The notes under the pieces were generated by a model. That model was not told the DNA's origin and did no database searches. It worked only from the letters and a program-made list of their open reading frames with translations. 64,000 nucleotides of DNA from the NCBI RefSeq assembly GCF_016125515.1, contig NZ_WGLO01000008.1, positions 267,047-331,046 of the forward strand. Direction: 5' to 3'. Both the position numbers and the translations under genes were made by a program. Shown piece after piece: positions 45,895-55,291 of the stretch (positions are counted from its first letter, which is position 1; each line of letters starts with the position of its first letter). The stretch comes from Hyphomonas sp. (GTDB taxonomy: Bacteria; Pseudomonadota; Alphaproteobacteria; Caulobacterales; Hyphomonadaceae).

Positions 45895-47328
45895 TCAGCC
45901 CGCGATGGCTTCTGCCGGTTTTGCGGCAGCGCCGATGAAAGCGTGGCGCAGGGCGCTGCCGTCGGCGGGTTCGGTGGTTTGGATGAGCACGATGCGGCGG
46001 GTTTGGCCCTCGGGGCCGAGGATCGCGCGGCCGCGTTCCACGACCTGTACCCAGAGGCCGGAGGACATGCGGATGCGCATGCGGTGGACGAGTTCGGTTT
46101 CTCGCCCATCAAGCATGGCCTGGTAGGCGTCGCGGGCGGCGAGGCGGTCATCGGGATGGATGCGGGCGATCCAGTCGAAGATTTCTTCCGAAGTGGGCTC
46201 GGCGCCTTGTGCGAACATGTCGGCCCAGCCTTCGGAATAATCGACCCGGCCATCGGCGACCGACCAGTCGATGACGCCGGCCGCAAGCAGGTCGCAGGTG
46301 ACCTCTGCGCGGGCGGCGAGGAGGTCGGCGTCGCGGACCTTGAGATCGTAGCGCTGCCATTCGTTCTGGATGATCGAGATGGCGAGGGTCAGCGCGAGCA
46401 GAGCGGCGCCAAGCAATGCGGCAAACTCGTACCGGCGCGCAATCAGAACCGAGACGGCGGAGCGCGGCGTGCCGACATAGGCGATCTGCAACATGTCGTC
46501 GGCGACGGTTCGGGTCTCGATGAAGGCGCCAGTGTGTTGGCCCTCCGAGCGGGCGGCGGCGGAGGATTCATCCGCATGCAGAGGGCGCCAGCCGAGAGCA
46601 GCGGCTGCGAACTGGCTGTCGGATTCGGCGAAGGGAGCGGCGGCAGTGGCCGCGGTGAGCACGGCCTGGCCGTCACGGTTAAGTAGTGCAGCGCGCCAGC
46701 CGGGGCCGGAAGCGGCGCCGGCATTCAACGCGGACTGGAATGCGCCGGAGCGCAGGACCATGGCGGCGGACAGTATGCGGCCATCCGGGGTCGGCAGTGG
46801 GAGGTAATAGGCGGCGCGCCGCTCAGAGACCGGGACAAGCTCGAGCCCGAGCAGTTCTTGGCCTGCGCGGCGGCTGGTGGACGGCGGCGAGATGCGACCG
46901 GCGGCGTCGGATGGCATTTCGCCGAAGATTCCCGCAGAATGTCCGTCCGGTGTGAAAACGACGATGGCGGTGACCGGAGAGGTCGCAAGAAGGCGCGTCA
47001 GCGCAGCATTGATGGCGACCCGCTCGGCGGCGGAGGTGTCCGCCGCGTTTGCGGCAGCAACCAGCGGTGCGGCGGAGAGCGCGACGGACTGGATGCGGGA
47101 CAGTTCGGCTTCGGCAGCAACCTGGCCCGCGGCGGCAGCGCCGGCCAGCGCGCGGCGGCTGGCAGCGTTTTCACCGGACACGCTCAACCAGGCATAGATC
47201 AGTATACCAAGTATACAGCCAGCCAGTGTGGCGACTTGCACGGCGCGCATCAGGAAGGGATCGCTACGCTCGAGGCGGCGGGTCAGGCGGGCGGCGGTCT
47301 GGGCCGGGCGGGAGAAGGCTTGCGTCAT
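45895..47328 (-). CDS. Two-TM PAS-domain signalling protein of the cellulose operon
   Basis: 477 aa. Membrane helix 1 (VATLAGCILGILIYAWLSVS, about 32-51), an extracytoplasmic region of about 230 residues resembling a sensor domain, helix 2 (FAALLGAALLALTLAISIIQ), a short coiled coil, and a C-terminal PAS fold (DLLAAGVIDWSVADGRVDYS, WIARIHPDDRLAARDAYQAM, LWVQVVERGRAILGPEGQTR). No kinase, GGDEF or EAL output domain follows. It starts by ATGA overlap with bcsC, so it is made with the cellulose machinery. It may pass an external signal to the synthase or a cyclase; this is inference. Confidence 0.75.
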   Translation of the reverse strand: MTQAFSRPAQTAARLTRRLERSDPFLMRAVQVATLAGCILGILIYAWLSVSGENAASRRALAGAAAAGQVAAEAELSRIQSVALSAAPLVAAANAADTSAAERVAINAALTRLLATSPVTAIVVFTPDGHSAGIFGEMPSDAAGRISPPSTSRRAGQELLGLELVPVSERRAAYYLPLPTPDGRILSAAMVLRSGAFQSALNAGAASGPGWRAALLNRDGQAVLTAATAAAPFAESDSQFAAAALGWRPLHADESSAAARSEGQHTGAFIETRTVADDMLQIAYVGTPRSAVSVLIARRYEFAALLGAALLALTLAISIIQNEWQRYDLKVRDADLLAARAEVTCDLLAAGVIDWSVADGRVDYSEGWADMFAQGAEPTSEEIFDWIARIHPDDRLAARDAYQAMLDGRETELVHRMRIRMSSGLWVQVVERGRAILGPEGQTRRIVLIQTTEPADGSALRHAFIGAAAKPAEAIAG

Positions 47329-49850
47329 GGCTGGATCCATGCGCCGGGATTAAAGGGGTCGGCCGGCAGGTCGCCGCGCACGAGACCGGCGCGCCCGCCG
47401 GGCACCCATGTCAGCGCAAAGCCGATGCTCACATCCTCGTAGGCGTGGGAGAGGATGGCGGCGGCATTTGCAGAGAATATCACGTTGTGACTGACGCGCC
47501 GGGCGAGGGAGAAATCCAGAGCGCCGGCGAGGCCGGAGCTCCTGGAGCCGCCGAAGAGCGTCTGCGGCGCGGCGAGCAGCGGATTGGCAGGGCCGGCATC
47601 TTCTTCGATCGACTCATAGCCGGCAGCAAGATTGGCGCGCGCGATCCAGTCTTTCAACGGATCGGTCTGGGCATTGAGCGACCAACCGGCGCGGTGGAAG
47701 GATTGCGGGCTGAAATAGCCGCTATGGCCGGGGGTGAAGAAGTTCGTGTTCCGGTCATAGGCTTGGTATTGGTAGAACGGACCGGTGACCAGATAGGCGA
47801 AGCCCGCCTTGTCGAAGGCGCGCGAGGCCGACACTCCCGCGCCGACCATTGTATTGTCGGCAGTGTTCACGCCGTCGAGCGAGACGGCGGAAAGGTCGGC
47901 CTGCACGGTGTGGGATTGGCCGATCGGCAGGCGCGCGGAGAAGCGGGCACCGGTTTCAGTGACGCGGCCGAAAGTATTCCCGTCGGCGTCCTTCCGTCCG
48001 GCCATCGAGAGAATGCTTTCCGTCTTTGGACGGACGAAAGCGCGGGCTTCGAGCGCGCCGCCGTGAATGTCGCGGGCGACGGCAATCTCGGCATTGATGG
48101 CGACGTCGGCATCGACGCCGAGGGGCAGGAGGCCGACTCGGGCAGCAAGGCTCGTCGCGCCTTCGCGGCTCCAGGCGGCGTAGGGTGCGGCGAAGGTCGC
48201 GCGCCGGACCGTGCCGCCAGCATCGAGGGCGTAGACGGACAGGCCGGCCTCGAAACGATCGGCGCCGCGCGTGGTGCCGGCGGACGTGGTGGAGACGAAA
48301 CCGGTCAAGCGGTTTTCGCCGGCCTTGCCGCCCTGGCGGCGCGCGGAGACGGACTGCCGGTACCAGGCACCATCAAGGCCATCCAGCGCCTCATAAGTGT
48401 CCGGCGCATGGGTCCGGGCGATGAGGTAATCGCCTTGATCAAAAGCGGCGGCTGCATAACGGGCCTTGACCTTGCCGCCGAGCGGGCCGCCGAGGCTGCG
48501 GGCGAGGGCGGCCGCGGTATCGAGATCGCCTGCGCGCTGGGCAGCGAGCGCGTAACCTTCGGCGGATTCGGTGTCGGACTGTTCCAGATAGAGGCGGCTG
48601 AAAGCGTCGGCGGCGTCGCGATCCTTGCCAAGCTGGAGATCCGACCAGGCGGCGCGCATCAGGGCTGGGCGGCGCGAGGGCGGGTAGCGGGCAGCTTCGA
48701 GGGCGAGACGGCGGGATTCGGCAAACGCGCCTTGATCATACGCTGCGGCAGCGGCTTCGAGATGAGCGCTGGCGATGAGGGCGTCTGCGGGTTCGGCGAG
48801 ATCCGGGTTGGCGCGCGCGGCATTCGCAGCGAGCGTCGTCGCACCGGTCCAGTCGCCGGCCTCGCGGCGAAGGGCGGCTTCGCCGAGATCGACCCGGGCG
48901 CCGAGAGCGGCGGCAAGAACGGGGTCTTTGACTTCGCCGGCAGCAGCGCGGGCGGAGGTGATGTCGCCGCCGGCGAGCTTCGCCATGACGAGGCCACGCA
49001 AGGCGTCGGTGTCGTCGCCGAAGGCGTAGGCGCGTTCAAAATAAGCTGCAGCGCGGGCGGCATCGGCTTCGAGGAACGTCCAGCCGGCTTGAGTCAGCAG
49101 GCGCGCATCGTCGGACTGGGCTGCGAGTGTCTGAGCGGTGGCAAGATCGCCAGTAGCAAGGGCGGTTTCAAACCGCTGCCAGCGCTCTGCACGCGCGAGG
49201 CGGGTGTGGGCGAGGCGGATGCGGGGATCGGTGCTGCGGGCGAGGACGGGGAGCGCGGCGACCGCGGAGAGGCCGTCAACATCAAGCACGCCGAGGGCGC
49301 GGTCGGCGAGGACGGCTGCGATGTTCGGGTCAGAACAGTTCGTCAGAGTACGGATGTAGAAGGCGTTGATGTCCGGCTGTGCGCCGAGTCCTTCGAGCGC
49401 GTCGGCGCGGGACCAGAGATGGAAAGGCGCCTCACACGTGGATTCTGGTGACGGGGGTAGCAGGGCAAGCGCGCTGGACCAGTCGCGGGCAGCGAGGGCG
49501 GTACGGATGTGCTGGTCGCGCTGGCCAGCGGTCAGATAGGCTTTGAGGTTGGAGGGCGCTGTCCAGGACGGGTTGGCAGACTGCATTGCGCGCAGGACTT
49601 TCTGCGCAGCGTCCCAGTCACCGCTCGCGCCGAGATCCCAGACGGCCTGGACGAGGGCGGGGGCAGGTTCTTGGATCGGGTCTGTGGCGACGCTTCCTTC
49701 CGCGGATACGGTCCGGGGAATGCCGATGGCGAAGACGCCTTCGGCCAGCCTGGTCCGTGCGCCCTGCGCAGTCGCCGCCGGACACGCTGCAGCGAGCGCG
49801 ACACAGGCACTGACCACGGCCGTGCACAGGTGGCGCGTCGCCAACCTCAT
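47325..49850 (-). CDS. bcsC: Cellulose synthase outer-membrane subunit BcsC-like (TPR plus barrel)
   Basis: 841 aa. Signal peptide, then many TPR-like helical repeats (about 60-470, for example AARAAAYFERAYAFGDDTDA), and a C-terminal barrel of about 330 residues including FFTPGHSGYFSPQSFHRAGW, the region typical of BcsC. It guides the cellulose chain through the peptidoglycan and out of the cell. Shorter than E. coli BcsC (about 1150 aa), mainly in the TPR part. Overlaps bcsB by ATGA. Confidence 0.82.
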   Translation of the reverse strand: MRLATRHLCTAVVSACVALAAACPAATAQGARTRLAEGVFAIGIPRTVSAEGSVATDPIQEPAPALVQAVWDLGASGDWDAAQKVLRAMQSANPSWTAPSNLKAYLTAGQRDQHIRTALAARDWSSALALLPPSPESTCEAPFHLWSRADALEGLGAQPDINAFYIRTLTNCSDPNIAAVLADRALGVLDVDGLSAVAALPVLARSTDPRIRLAHTRLARAERWQRFETALATGDLATAQTLAAQSDDARLLTQAGWTFLEADAARAAAYFERAYAFGDDTDALRGLVMAKLAGGDITSARAAAGEVKDPVLAAALGARVDLGEAALRREAGDWTGATTLAANAARANPDLAEPADALIASAHLEAAAAAYDQGAFAESRRLALEAARYPPSRRPALMRAAWSDLQLGKDRDAADAFSRLYLEQSDTESAEGYALAAQRAGDLDTAAALARSLGGPLGGKVKARYAAAAFDQGDYLIARTHAPDTYEALDGLDGAWYRQSVSARRQGGKAGENRLTGFVSTTSAGTTRGADRFEAGLSVYALDAGGTVRRATFAAPYAAWSREGATSLAARVGLLPLGVDADVAINAEIAVARDIHGGALEARAFVRPKTESILSMAGRKDADGNTFGRVTETGARFSARLPIGQSHTVQADLSAVSLDGVNTADNTMVGAGVSASRAFDKAGFAYLVTGPFYQYQAYDRNTNFFTPGHSGYFSPQSFHRAGWSLNAQTDPLKDWIARANLAAGYESIEEDAGPANPLLAAPQTLFGGSRSSGLAGALDFSLARRVSHNVIFSANAAAILSHAYEDVSIGFALTWVPGGRAGLVRGDLPADPFNPGAWIQP

Positions 49851-52057
49851 TTATCGTTCATGCGCTTGCGCATGTATCGGGCGATCAGGGCCAGCACAGC
49901 GGCGAGCGCGAAGAGGACGGCGGCGATCGAGAGGATCCAGCCCCAGGGCGTGCGGCCGGCGGCCAGGCGTGCCTTTTCACCGGCGGGCATCGAGCCGATC
50001 TCGAAACCGTTGCTGGCGGCCTGGGTGACCATCGTGGCCGCGTGCTCGCGCCAGACAGCGGTGCCGCCCTGGAGCTGGCTCCAGTGACTCGGCTGGACGA
50101 GCGCCCGCGTTGAAGCGAGCAGCTGCGTGCCGGTCTCGGCGGTGAGGACTGTGACCAGGTGGCCGGGGTGCTCGGGCGATTCGCCTTCGATCAGCAGGCC
50201 ATTATCGCCCAGGTCCACGGTGGAGACATTGCGGGTGAAGCCGTCCGGAGCGGCGCCGGAGAGGAGATTTGACATGCTCAGCTCGGCGGGCAGGAAGCCG
50301 TTCAGGTCCGGCCGCGTGCCCACGATCAGCGTGTGGGCTTCGGGAAGTTCCAGCCCGAAGCCAAAAGTGGCATCCGTGAAGATCGTACCATAGATCTGGC
50401 CCAGGCGGGCGGCGAGCGTCCATACGGCGGCGGCTGTGTTGCTGCCGGTATCGGTGGCGCGGATCGCGACGGGCTGCGTGCCGGCGCTGGTATAGGGGAA
50501 GCCTGCCTCCGACAGCAGGGCAAGGTTCGGCAGCTCGACATATTGAACCGCAGGCGGAAGGGTCAGCGTCGAGGTGTCCTTCAGAATGAAGGCGAGGTGG
50601 CGCGTGTCGCGGGCAGCGCATTCGCCGGCGGCGCCTGTGGACAGCTCGATCTCAAAGCGGACGCTGTTATGGCCGGGGCGGAATGCCGCGGCCGGGACGG
50701 CGATCTCGTAGCCGGGAGTGACTTCGCCGTCGGGGTTGGTCAGGCGGATGGCGCGCTGGAACTGGTCATTGACAAGGATGTTGACGACCGACTTGTCATC
50801 AAGCCCGGCGCCATACGCGAAATCAAGCGAAAGGAGGACTTCCGCACCTGTGCGGAAGCGGACATCGGCCGGCAGGTCGAGCGTGAAGCCGGCCGTACCA
50901 TGCGCCTCGCCGAGCAGGGACGCATTGGTGAGGCCGAGATCCTTCAGCGCGTACTTCGCTTCGGTGCGCAGCGTCTGCTTTCGGGCCATGAGATTGCCGG
51001 TGGGCACCTCGCCCGGCGACAGGACGAGGGAGGCCGTATCGGAGAGAGGGAAGTTGACGGCGGCGAACGCGCGCACAGCGCCTTCAATGGCGGCAGGCGT
51101 GCGCCCGGACAGGACGATCAGGAAGCGCGACCGGTCGACAGGGGAGGGACCGATCGACAGCCACGATTCGTCGCCCTTCAGGCTGGAGAGTGCGGTGGGG
51201 GCGAGTCCTGCGAGGTCTTCCGGCGTGCCGATGGCGATCAGGTCGGACTTGCCCGCAGTGGCGGAGAGCATGGCTGTATCCGCGCGCGAGATGCGCGGTA
51301 CGGTGTAGCCGAGGCGGTTGGCCACTGCCTGCGAGGCGAGTGCGCCCCAGCGCAGCGTATCGGCGGTCATCTCGCCGCGGCCGGTGATGAGCGCAAGGTC
51401 CTCAACGCCGCCGACGCCGGCGGTGAGGACGGCGGAGAGGTCCGCCAGCGACGCGGTGAAGGGTTCGCGCGCATATATAATCTCGACATAGGAGCGCGAC
51501 GTGTCGATGTCGGTCCAGAGTTCGGCAGCGTCGGGGTCCTGGCAGCCATAGGTGTAGCGCTGCACGGCGTCGATCTGCAGCGTGTTGAAACCCGACACGA
51601 GGATCGATGGATCGAGGACGATCTCGTTGACGGCGGCGGCATGCTCGGTAACGCCGTCGATCTGCGCGATGAAGCGATCGTTGAGTTCGAGGCGAAGCTG
51701 CGGCTTCGAGCCTTCCTGGGCGCGGCCGCTGACATGACGGAGAATCAGACGCGCGGACTGGATGTCCGCCTGCGGTGCCATCGCGAAGGAGACCTGCTCG
51801 GTGGCCTTCGCGCCATCAAGACGGATGGAGCCGGGTTGGGGTCGCAGCGCGGCGAGCGGCAGGCGCGCGCGCCAGAGACCATTCTCCAGCGCCTCGGTCG
51901 TCATTTTTGGGTCGTCGCGGTAGCGGGCGTAGACGTCATAAACGGCATCGTCATTCGGGGCCTGCTGCGCTGCGGCAACCAGCGGTGCAAGCGGCGCGGC
52001 GGCGAAAGCGAAGGCCAGCGCGGCGGCCAATGCGGGCGAACGAAGGGCGGAGATCAT
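49847..52057 (-). CDS. bcsB: Cellulose synthase periplasmic subunit BcsB
   Basis: 736 aa. Signal peptide, carbohydrate-binding-type domains (LRLELNDRFIAQIDGVTEHA, FEIELSTGAAGECAARDTRH) and a C-terminal membrane anchor (WILSIAAVLFALAAVLALIA) that docks on BcsA. It is essential for synthase activity and chain translocation. Overlaps bcsA and bcsC by four bases each. Confidence 0.87.
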   Translation of the reverse strand: MISALRSPALAAALAFAFAAAPLAPLVAAAQQAPNDDAVYDVYARYRDDPKMTTEALENGLWRARLPLAALRPQPGSIRLDGAKATEQVSFAMAPQADIQSARLILRHVSGRAQEGSKPQLRLELNDRFIAQIDGVTEHAAAVNEIVLDPSILVSGFNTLQIDAVQRYTYGCQDPDAAELWTDIDTSRSYVEIIYAREPFTASLADLSAVLTAGVGGVEDLALITGRGEMTADTLRWGALASQAVANRLGYTVPRISRADTAMLSATAGKSDLIAIGTPEDLAGLAPTALSSLKGDESWLSIGPSPVDRSRFLIVLSGRTPAAIEGAVRAFAAVNFPLSDTASLVLSPGEVPTGNLMARKQTLRTEAKYALKDLGLTNASLLGEAHGTAGFTLDLPADVRFRTGAEVLLSLDFAYGAGLDDKSVVNILVNDQFQRAIRLTNPDGEVTPGYEIAVPAAAFRPGHNSVRFEIELSTGAAGECAARDTRHLAFILKDTSTLTLPPAVQYVELPNLALLSEAGFPYTSAGTQPVAIRATDTGSNTAAAVWTLAARLGQIYGTIFTDATFGFGLELPEAHTLIVGTRPDLNGFLPAELSMSNLLSGAAPDGFTRNVSTVDLGDNGLLIEGESPEHPGHLVTVLTAETGTQLLASTRALVQPSHWSQLQGGTAVWREHAATMVTQAASNGFEIGSMPAGEKARLAAGRTPWGWILSIAAVLFALAAVLALIARYMRKRMNDK

Positions 52058-54252
52058 GTGCGAACTTCCCGGGTGATGGCGCGGATATGGATGAGGGCGT
52101 GGGACAGGCTGGAACGGACGAGGCCAGCGATCTTCGCGCCCATGTGGTCGGCGCGGGCACGGCTATCGCGAAAGGTTTTCCAGTTCTCGCTGCGCGAATA
52201 CATGAGCGCGACAACGGCGGACCACTGGTCGGGCGTGCGGATATCAAAGCTCAGACCAAGCTTCTGGCCGCCCGGCTCGTTGAGGACAGAAAGCACCTTG
52301 AGGTCAAGCTGCGTGGGTGAAGCGGCGCCGAGTTCCTGCGCGTTCGCCGTGAACGCGTCGCCGGCAGCAAAGCGCCTGGTACCTGCATGAGAGACGCGCA
52401 CGCCCATGCCGGTGACGGAGATGTCGGTCATCGTGCCGGCTATATCTGTGCCCGGCTGGTAGAGCGTGACCGGGCGGTCCGTATCGAAGCGCGGGAAGAC
52501 GCGTTGCTGGGAGCGTTCGTAGAGAACGCCGAGCGCCGAGACGAGCAGAAGCAGGTGGAACGTGTTCCAGAAGAGGAGGACGGAGATGACGCCGACGCCG
52601 ACAGGATCGAAGAAAAAGCGGATCGTGCCGGCGATCTGGCCGAGGCAAACGATGGCGATCAGGATATAGAAAGGGCGGGCGAGCGGCGAGACGAAGTTCT
52701 CGTCGAGGTTTTCGCCCTTGGGCGTGACGGCAAAGCTCGGCGAGCGTGGATTGCGTAGCACCTGGAGGATGGCGCCCGAGCAGTGGATGGACTGGATAAC
52801 CTCGTACAGCTCGGACGCAAACGCCCAGCGCGTGTGCCCGTAAAGGATGGACGACAACATCAGTGCACCAACGATGTGCGGGAGGCCGTACATCAGGAAG
52901 TCCGACAGGTCGCCGACATAGACCTGTATACCGAACAGCAGGTAAAGCAGGGGCCCTAGGATGAAAGGCATCCGGGCGAGCGGGAAGAACCAGTAGAAGC
53001 AGGAATTGAAATAACCGATACGCTGGGCGAGCGTCAGGCCCTTCTTGAGCAGCGGGTTTTTCAAAAGGAAGATCTGGACCATGCCCTGGGTCCAGCGCAT
53101 CCTTTGCACGATGAAGCCCGAGAAGGTCTCGGGCGACAGGCCGGCGACCATGGGACGGTCGACATAGGCACTTCGGTAGCCCCTGGAATGGAGCTCGAGC
53201 GCGGTTTCGGCATCCTCGGTGATCGTGTCACCCTGGATGCCGCCGATCTCCATGATGTGTTTTCGCCGGAGCAGCGCCGCCGATCCGCAGAAAAAGGCGG
53301 CGTTCAGCCCATCCAGTCCGCGCTGGATGACGGAGTAGAACATTTCGTTCTCGCTGGGCATCTTGCGGAATGTGTCGAGGTTACGCTCCAGCGGGTCCGG
53401 ATTGAGGAAGAAGTGCGGGGTCTGGACGAGGAAGAGTTTCGGGTCCTCGATGAAATAGCCCACCGTGCGGGTCAGGATGTCTGTAGACGGAATATGGTCC
53501 GCATCGAGGATCAGGATCAATTCGCCGTCGGTCTTCTGCAAGGCGGCGTTGATGTTGCCGGCCTTGGCGTGATTGTTCTTCTCGCGGGTCAGGTAATGGG
53601 CGCCGAGGCGGGCACAGACTTCCTTCAGATGGTCATGGCGGGCCTGCGCTTCGGCGGCCTTCTTGGGGTCGGACTGATTGCGCTTGCCGTCTGTGCCACC
53701 ATCGTCGAGCAGGTAGACCTTCACGCGGCCGGCGGGGTAGTTGACATTCAGCGCTGCCGTGAGTGTGACCTCGAGCAGATCGTCAGGCTCGTTATAGCTG
53801 GGGATGAGGATGTCGACGGTCGGGCAGGCGGCTGCAGATAGCGGCGCCGGACGGGGCTGGCGCTTGTAGACATCGACGGAGAGAAAAGTCGAGAGGAGGA
53901 GGAGAATGTATCCGTAGGTCTCCGCGCCGAGGAGAAAGATGCCGCCGATGATGGAAAGCAGGGAGTCTGACGGCATCGTCTCCGTCACCCGCCAGATCAT
54001 GTAACGGGTGCTGGTGAAGACGATCAGCAGCGCGACGAAGGTGCGGAAGGGACCGCCGGACGGGCGCAGCCAGCTCATCAAGACGTAGGTTGCGATCGTC
54101 GCAATGCAGAGCAGGACCTGCACATGGTCCGGCGTAGGTGCGGCGGCAATGAGCGCAATGCTGGAGAGACCTGCGGCAGCACTGATCGTGCGCAGCGGCG
54201 CGAAGCGCGATGCGGGCCGATAATTTGCTGAATGTGGTGTCGCGCGCACCAT
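52054..54252 (-). CDS. bcsA: Cellulose synthase catalytic subunit with PilZ domain
   Basis: 732 aa. Membrane helices at both ends of the GT2 domain. Catalytic motifs are DDGG (183-186), DAD (250-252), TED (345-347) and QRMRW (383-387). The C-terminal PilZ domain has RVFPR (584-588) and DISVTG (610-615), so both c-di-GMP contact motifs are present and the enzyme should be activated by c-di-GMP. It polymerises UDP-glucose to beta-1,4-glucan. First gene of the operon. No good ribosome site is seen before ATG 54252. Confidence 0.92.
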   Translation of the reverse strand: MVRATPHSANYRPASRFAPLRTISAAAGLSSIALIAAAPTPDHVQVLLCIATIATYVLMSWLRPSGGPFRTFVALLIVFTSTRYMIWRVTETMPSDSLLSIIGGIFLLGAETYGYILLLLSTFLSVDVYKRQPRPAPLSAAACPTVDILIPSYNEPDDLLEVTLTAALNVNYPAGRVKVYLLDDGGTDGKRNQSDPKKAAEAQARHDHLKEVCARLGAHYLTREKNNHAKAGNINAALQKTDGELILILDADHIPSTDILTRTVGYFIEDPKLFLVQTPHFFLNPDPLERNLDTFRKMPSENEMFYSVIQRGLDGLNAAFFCGSAALLRRKHIMEIGGIQGDTITEDAETALELHSRGYRSAYVDRPMVAGLSPETFSGFIVQRMRWTQGMVQIFLLKNPLLKKGLTLAQRIGYFNSCFYWFFPLARMPFILGPLLYLLFGIQVYVGDLSDFLMYGLPHIVGALMLSSILYGHTRWAFASELYEVIQSIHCSGAILQVLRNPRSPSFAVTPKGENLDENFVSPLARPFYILIAIVCLGQIAGTIRFFFDPVGVGVISVLLFWNTFHLLLLVSALGVLYERSQQRVFPRFDTDRPVTLYQPGTDIAGTMTDISVTGMGVRVSHAGTRRFAAGDAFTANAQELGAASPTQLDLKVLSVLNEPGGQKLGLSFDIRTPDQWSAVVALMYSRSENWKTFRDSRARADHMGAKIAGLVRSSLSHALIHIRAITREVRT

Positions 54253-54755
54253 CGAGGTAATCCAAACTTACTACTCCGAATGAGGTATGACATTTCAAAG
54301 TGAATTCAGCGATAATGGAGAGTAATCGGAAACCAGTAAGTGTTAACATCCGGGACAGTTCGGTTGTTGATTGAGTCGTCGGCGCTCGCTGCGTTTCCGT
54401 CGTTGAATTTTTCAGCTCAGGCATCCGGCGGGCGCATCGATGCGAAGGTCAGAGTTGGTATAGTCCGACAGCTGACGAATAGCCGAGAGCTCCGGCAGAG
54501 ATTGGGCGGCGCGATTGCGTGCTCTTTAGATGGCGACACAAACCATCCTGCTCCTAACGGGTCTTCTTGGTCCCAAGATTTTGCTGGCCCCGCTGGCTGT
54601 TCTTGTCAAAGTTCGCCGCCGGTTCAATGCCGGCGCCGGCCCTACCATGCATAACCCCTTCGCATCGGCGCCTCGCGGGTGGCAAGCACTGATGCTAAAG
54701 CATGTCTGTTTCATCTACGAAGTGCACGTTCGTGCGCATCTGTGAAAGAGATCGA
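54253..54755. other. 503-bp region without a recognised gene between bcsA and the AbiEii remnant
   Basis: It carries the bcsA promoter in its left part, which is AT-richer than the coding DNA around it (about 54255-54370). The right part holds short open frames on both strands without ribosome sites or homology. No operator or terminator is convincing. Confidence 0.4.
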
Positions 54756-55258
54756 TCAGTTACGAACCATCGTCCAAGGTTTCGGTCTGACGCGTTCAGC
54801 GGCGATGCCTTCAAGGACTTCGGCGAACTCGCCTGGAGCCCGTGGCAAGTCTTCGATGAATGCGCGCCACTGCTGCTGCTTCTGGTCGTCCGCCGCAAAT
54901 GCAGGTCTCAGCGCGTCGGGCCGCTCTGCCGGGATCGCTGTCTCCCTGCGGGCAAAGATCGACGCGATGGTCTGCGCAAGCCTGCCACCCTCGAAGCTGA
55001 ACGACCGGCTGAGCATCCAGATGTCGTAGAAGTCTTTTATCCGGCTGTTCGCCCGGCCCAGCGCCACCATCGCCTGGAACGTCTCGGCGATGAACGTCTG
55101 GCGCGCATGAGCGCGCAATCTGGGTGCGGGGAGGTCGAGCAGGACAGGATTGTCAATGGCTTCGGCCCGGGCTCGAGGGCATCACCAAAGCCGATATCAA
55201 TCCTCAGATTGATCCGCACGCCGCCGAATGAGACGACCCGAAAGGCCGCCCGATGGCT
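54756..55258 (-). pseudogene. AbiEii/AbiGii-type nucleotidyltransferase toxin remnant (truncated, frameshifted)
   Basis: Two adjacent frames together give the C-terminal half of an AbiEii toxin. The upstream frame reads FRVVSFGGVRINLRIDIGFG then DALEPGPK. The downstream frame reads IDNPVLLDLPAPRLRAHARQ then TFIAETFQAMVALGRANSRI and KDFYDIWMLSRSF. They differ by one base at about 55163-55166, so a single indel splits the gene. The N-terminal nucleotidyltransferase core (GGT and DxD motifs) is missing. No AbiEi antitoxin is present. The remnant begins right behind the hipA stop codon. Confidence 0.7.
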
Positions 55259-55291
55259 TTCCCCCGATGCGGGCCAAATGACGCCCAGGAT

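Noticed and set aside
47049..49451. 800-aa open frame on the plus strand, rich in Gly and Ala
   Set aside because: Antisense to bcsC; composition is that of a shadow frame and no domain is recognisable.
54340..54654. 104-aa rightward frame in the bcsA upstream region
   Set aside because: No ribosome site, no recognisable protein character and it covers the probable bcsA promoter.
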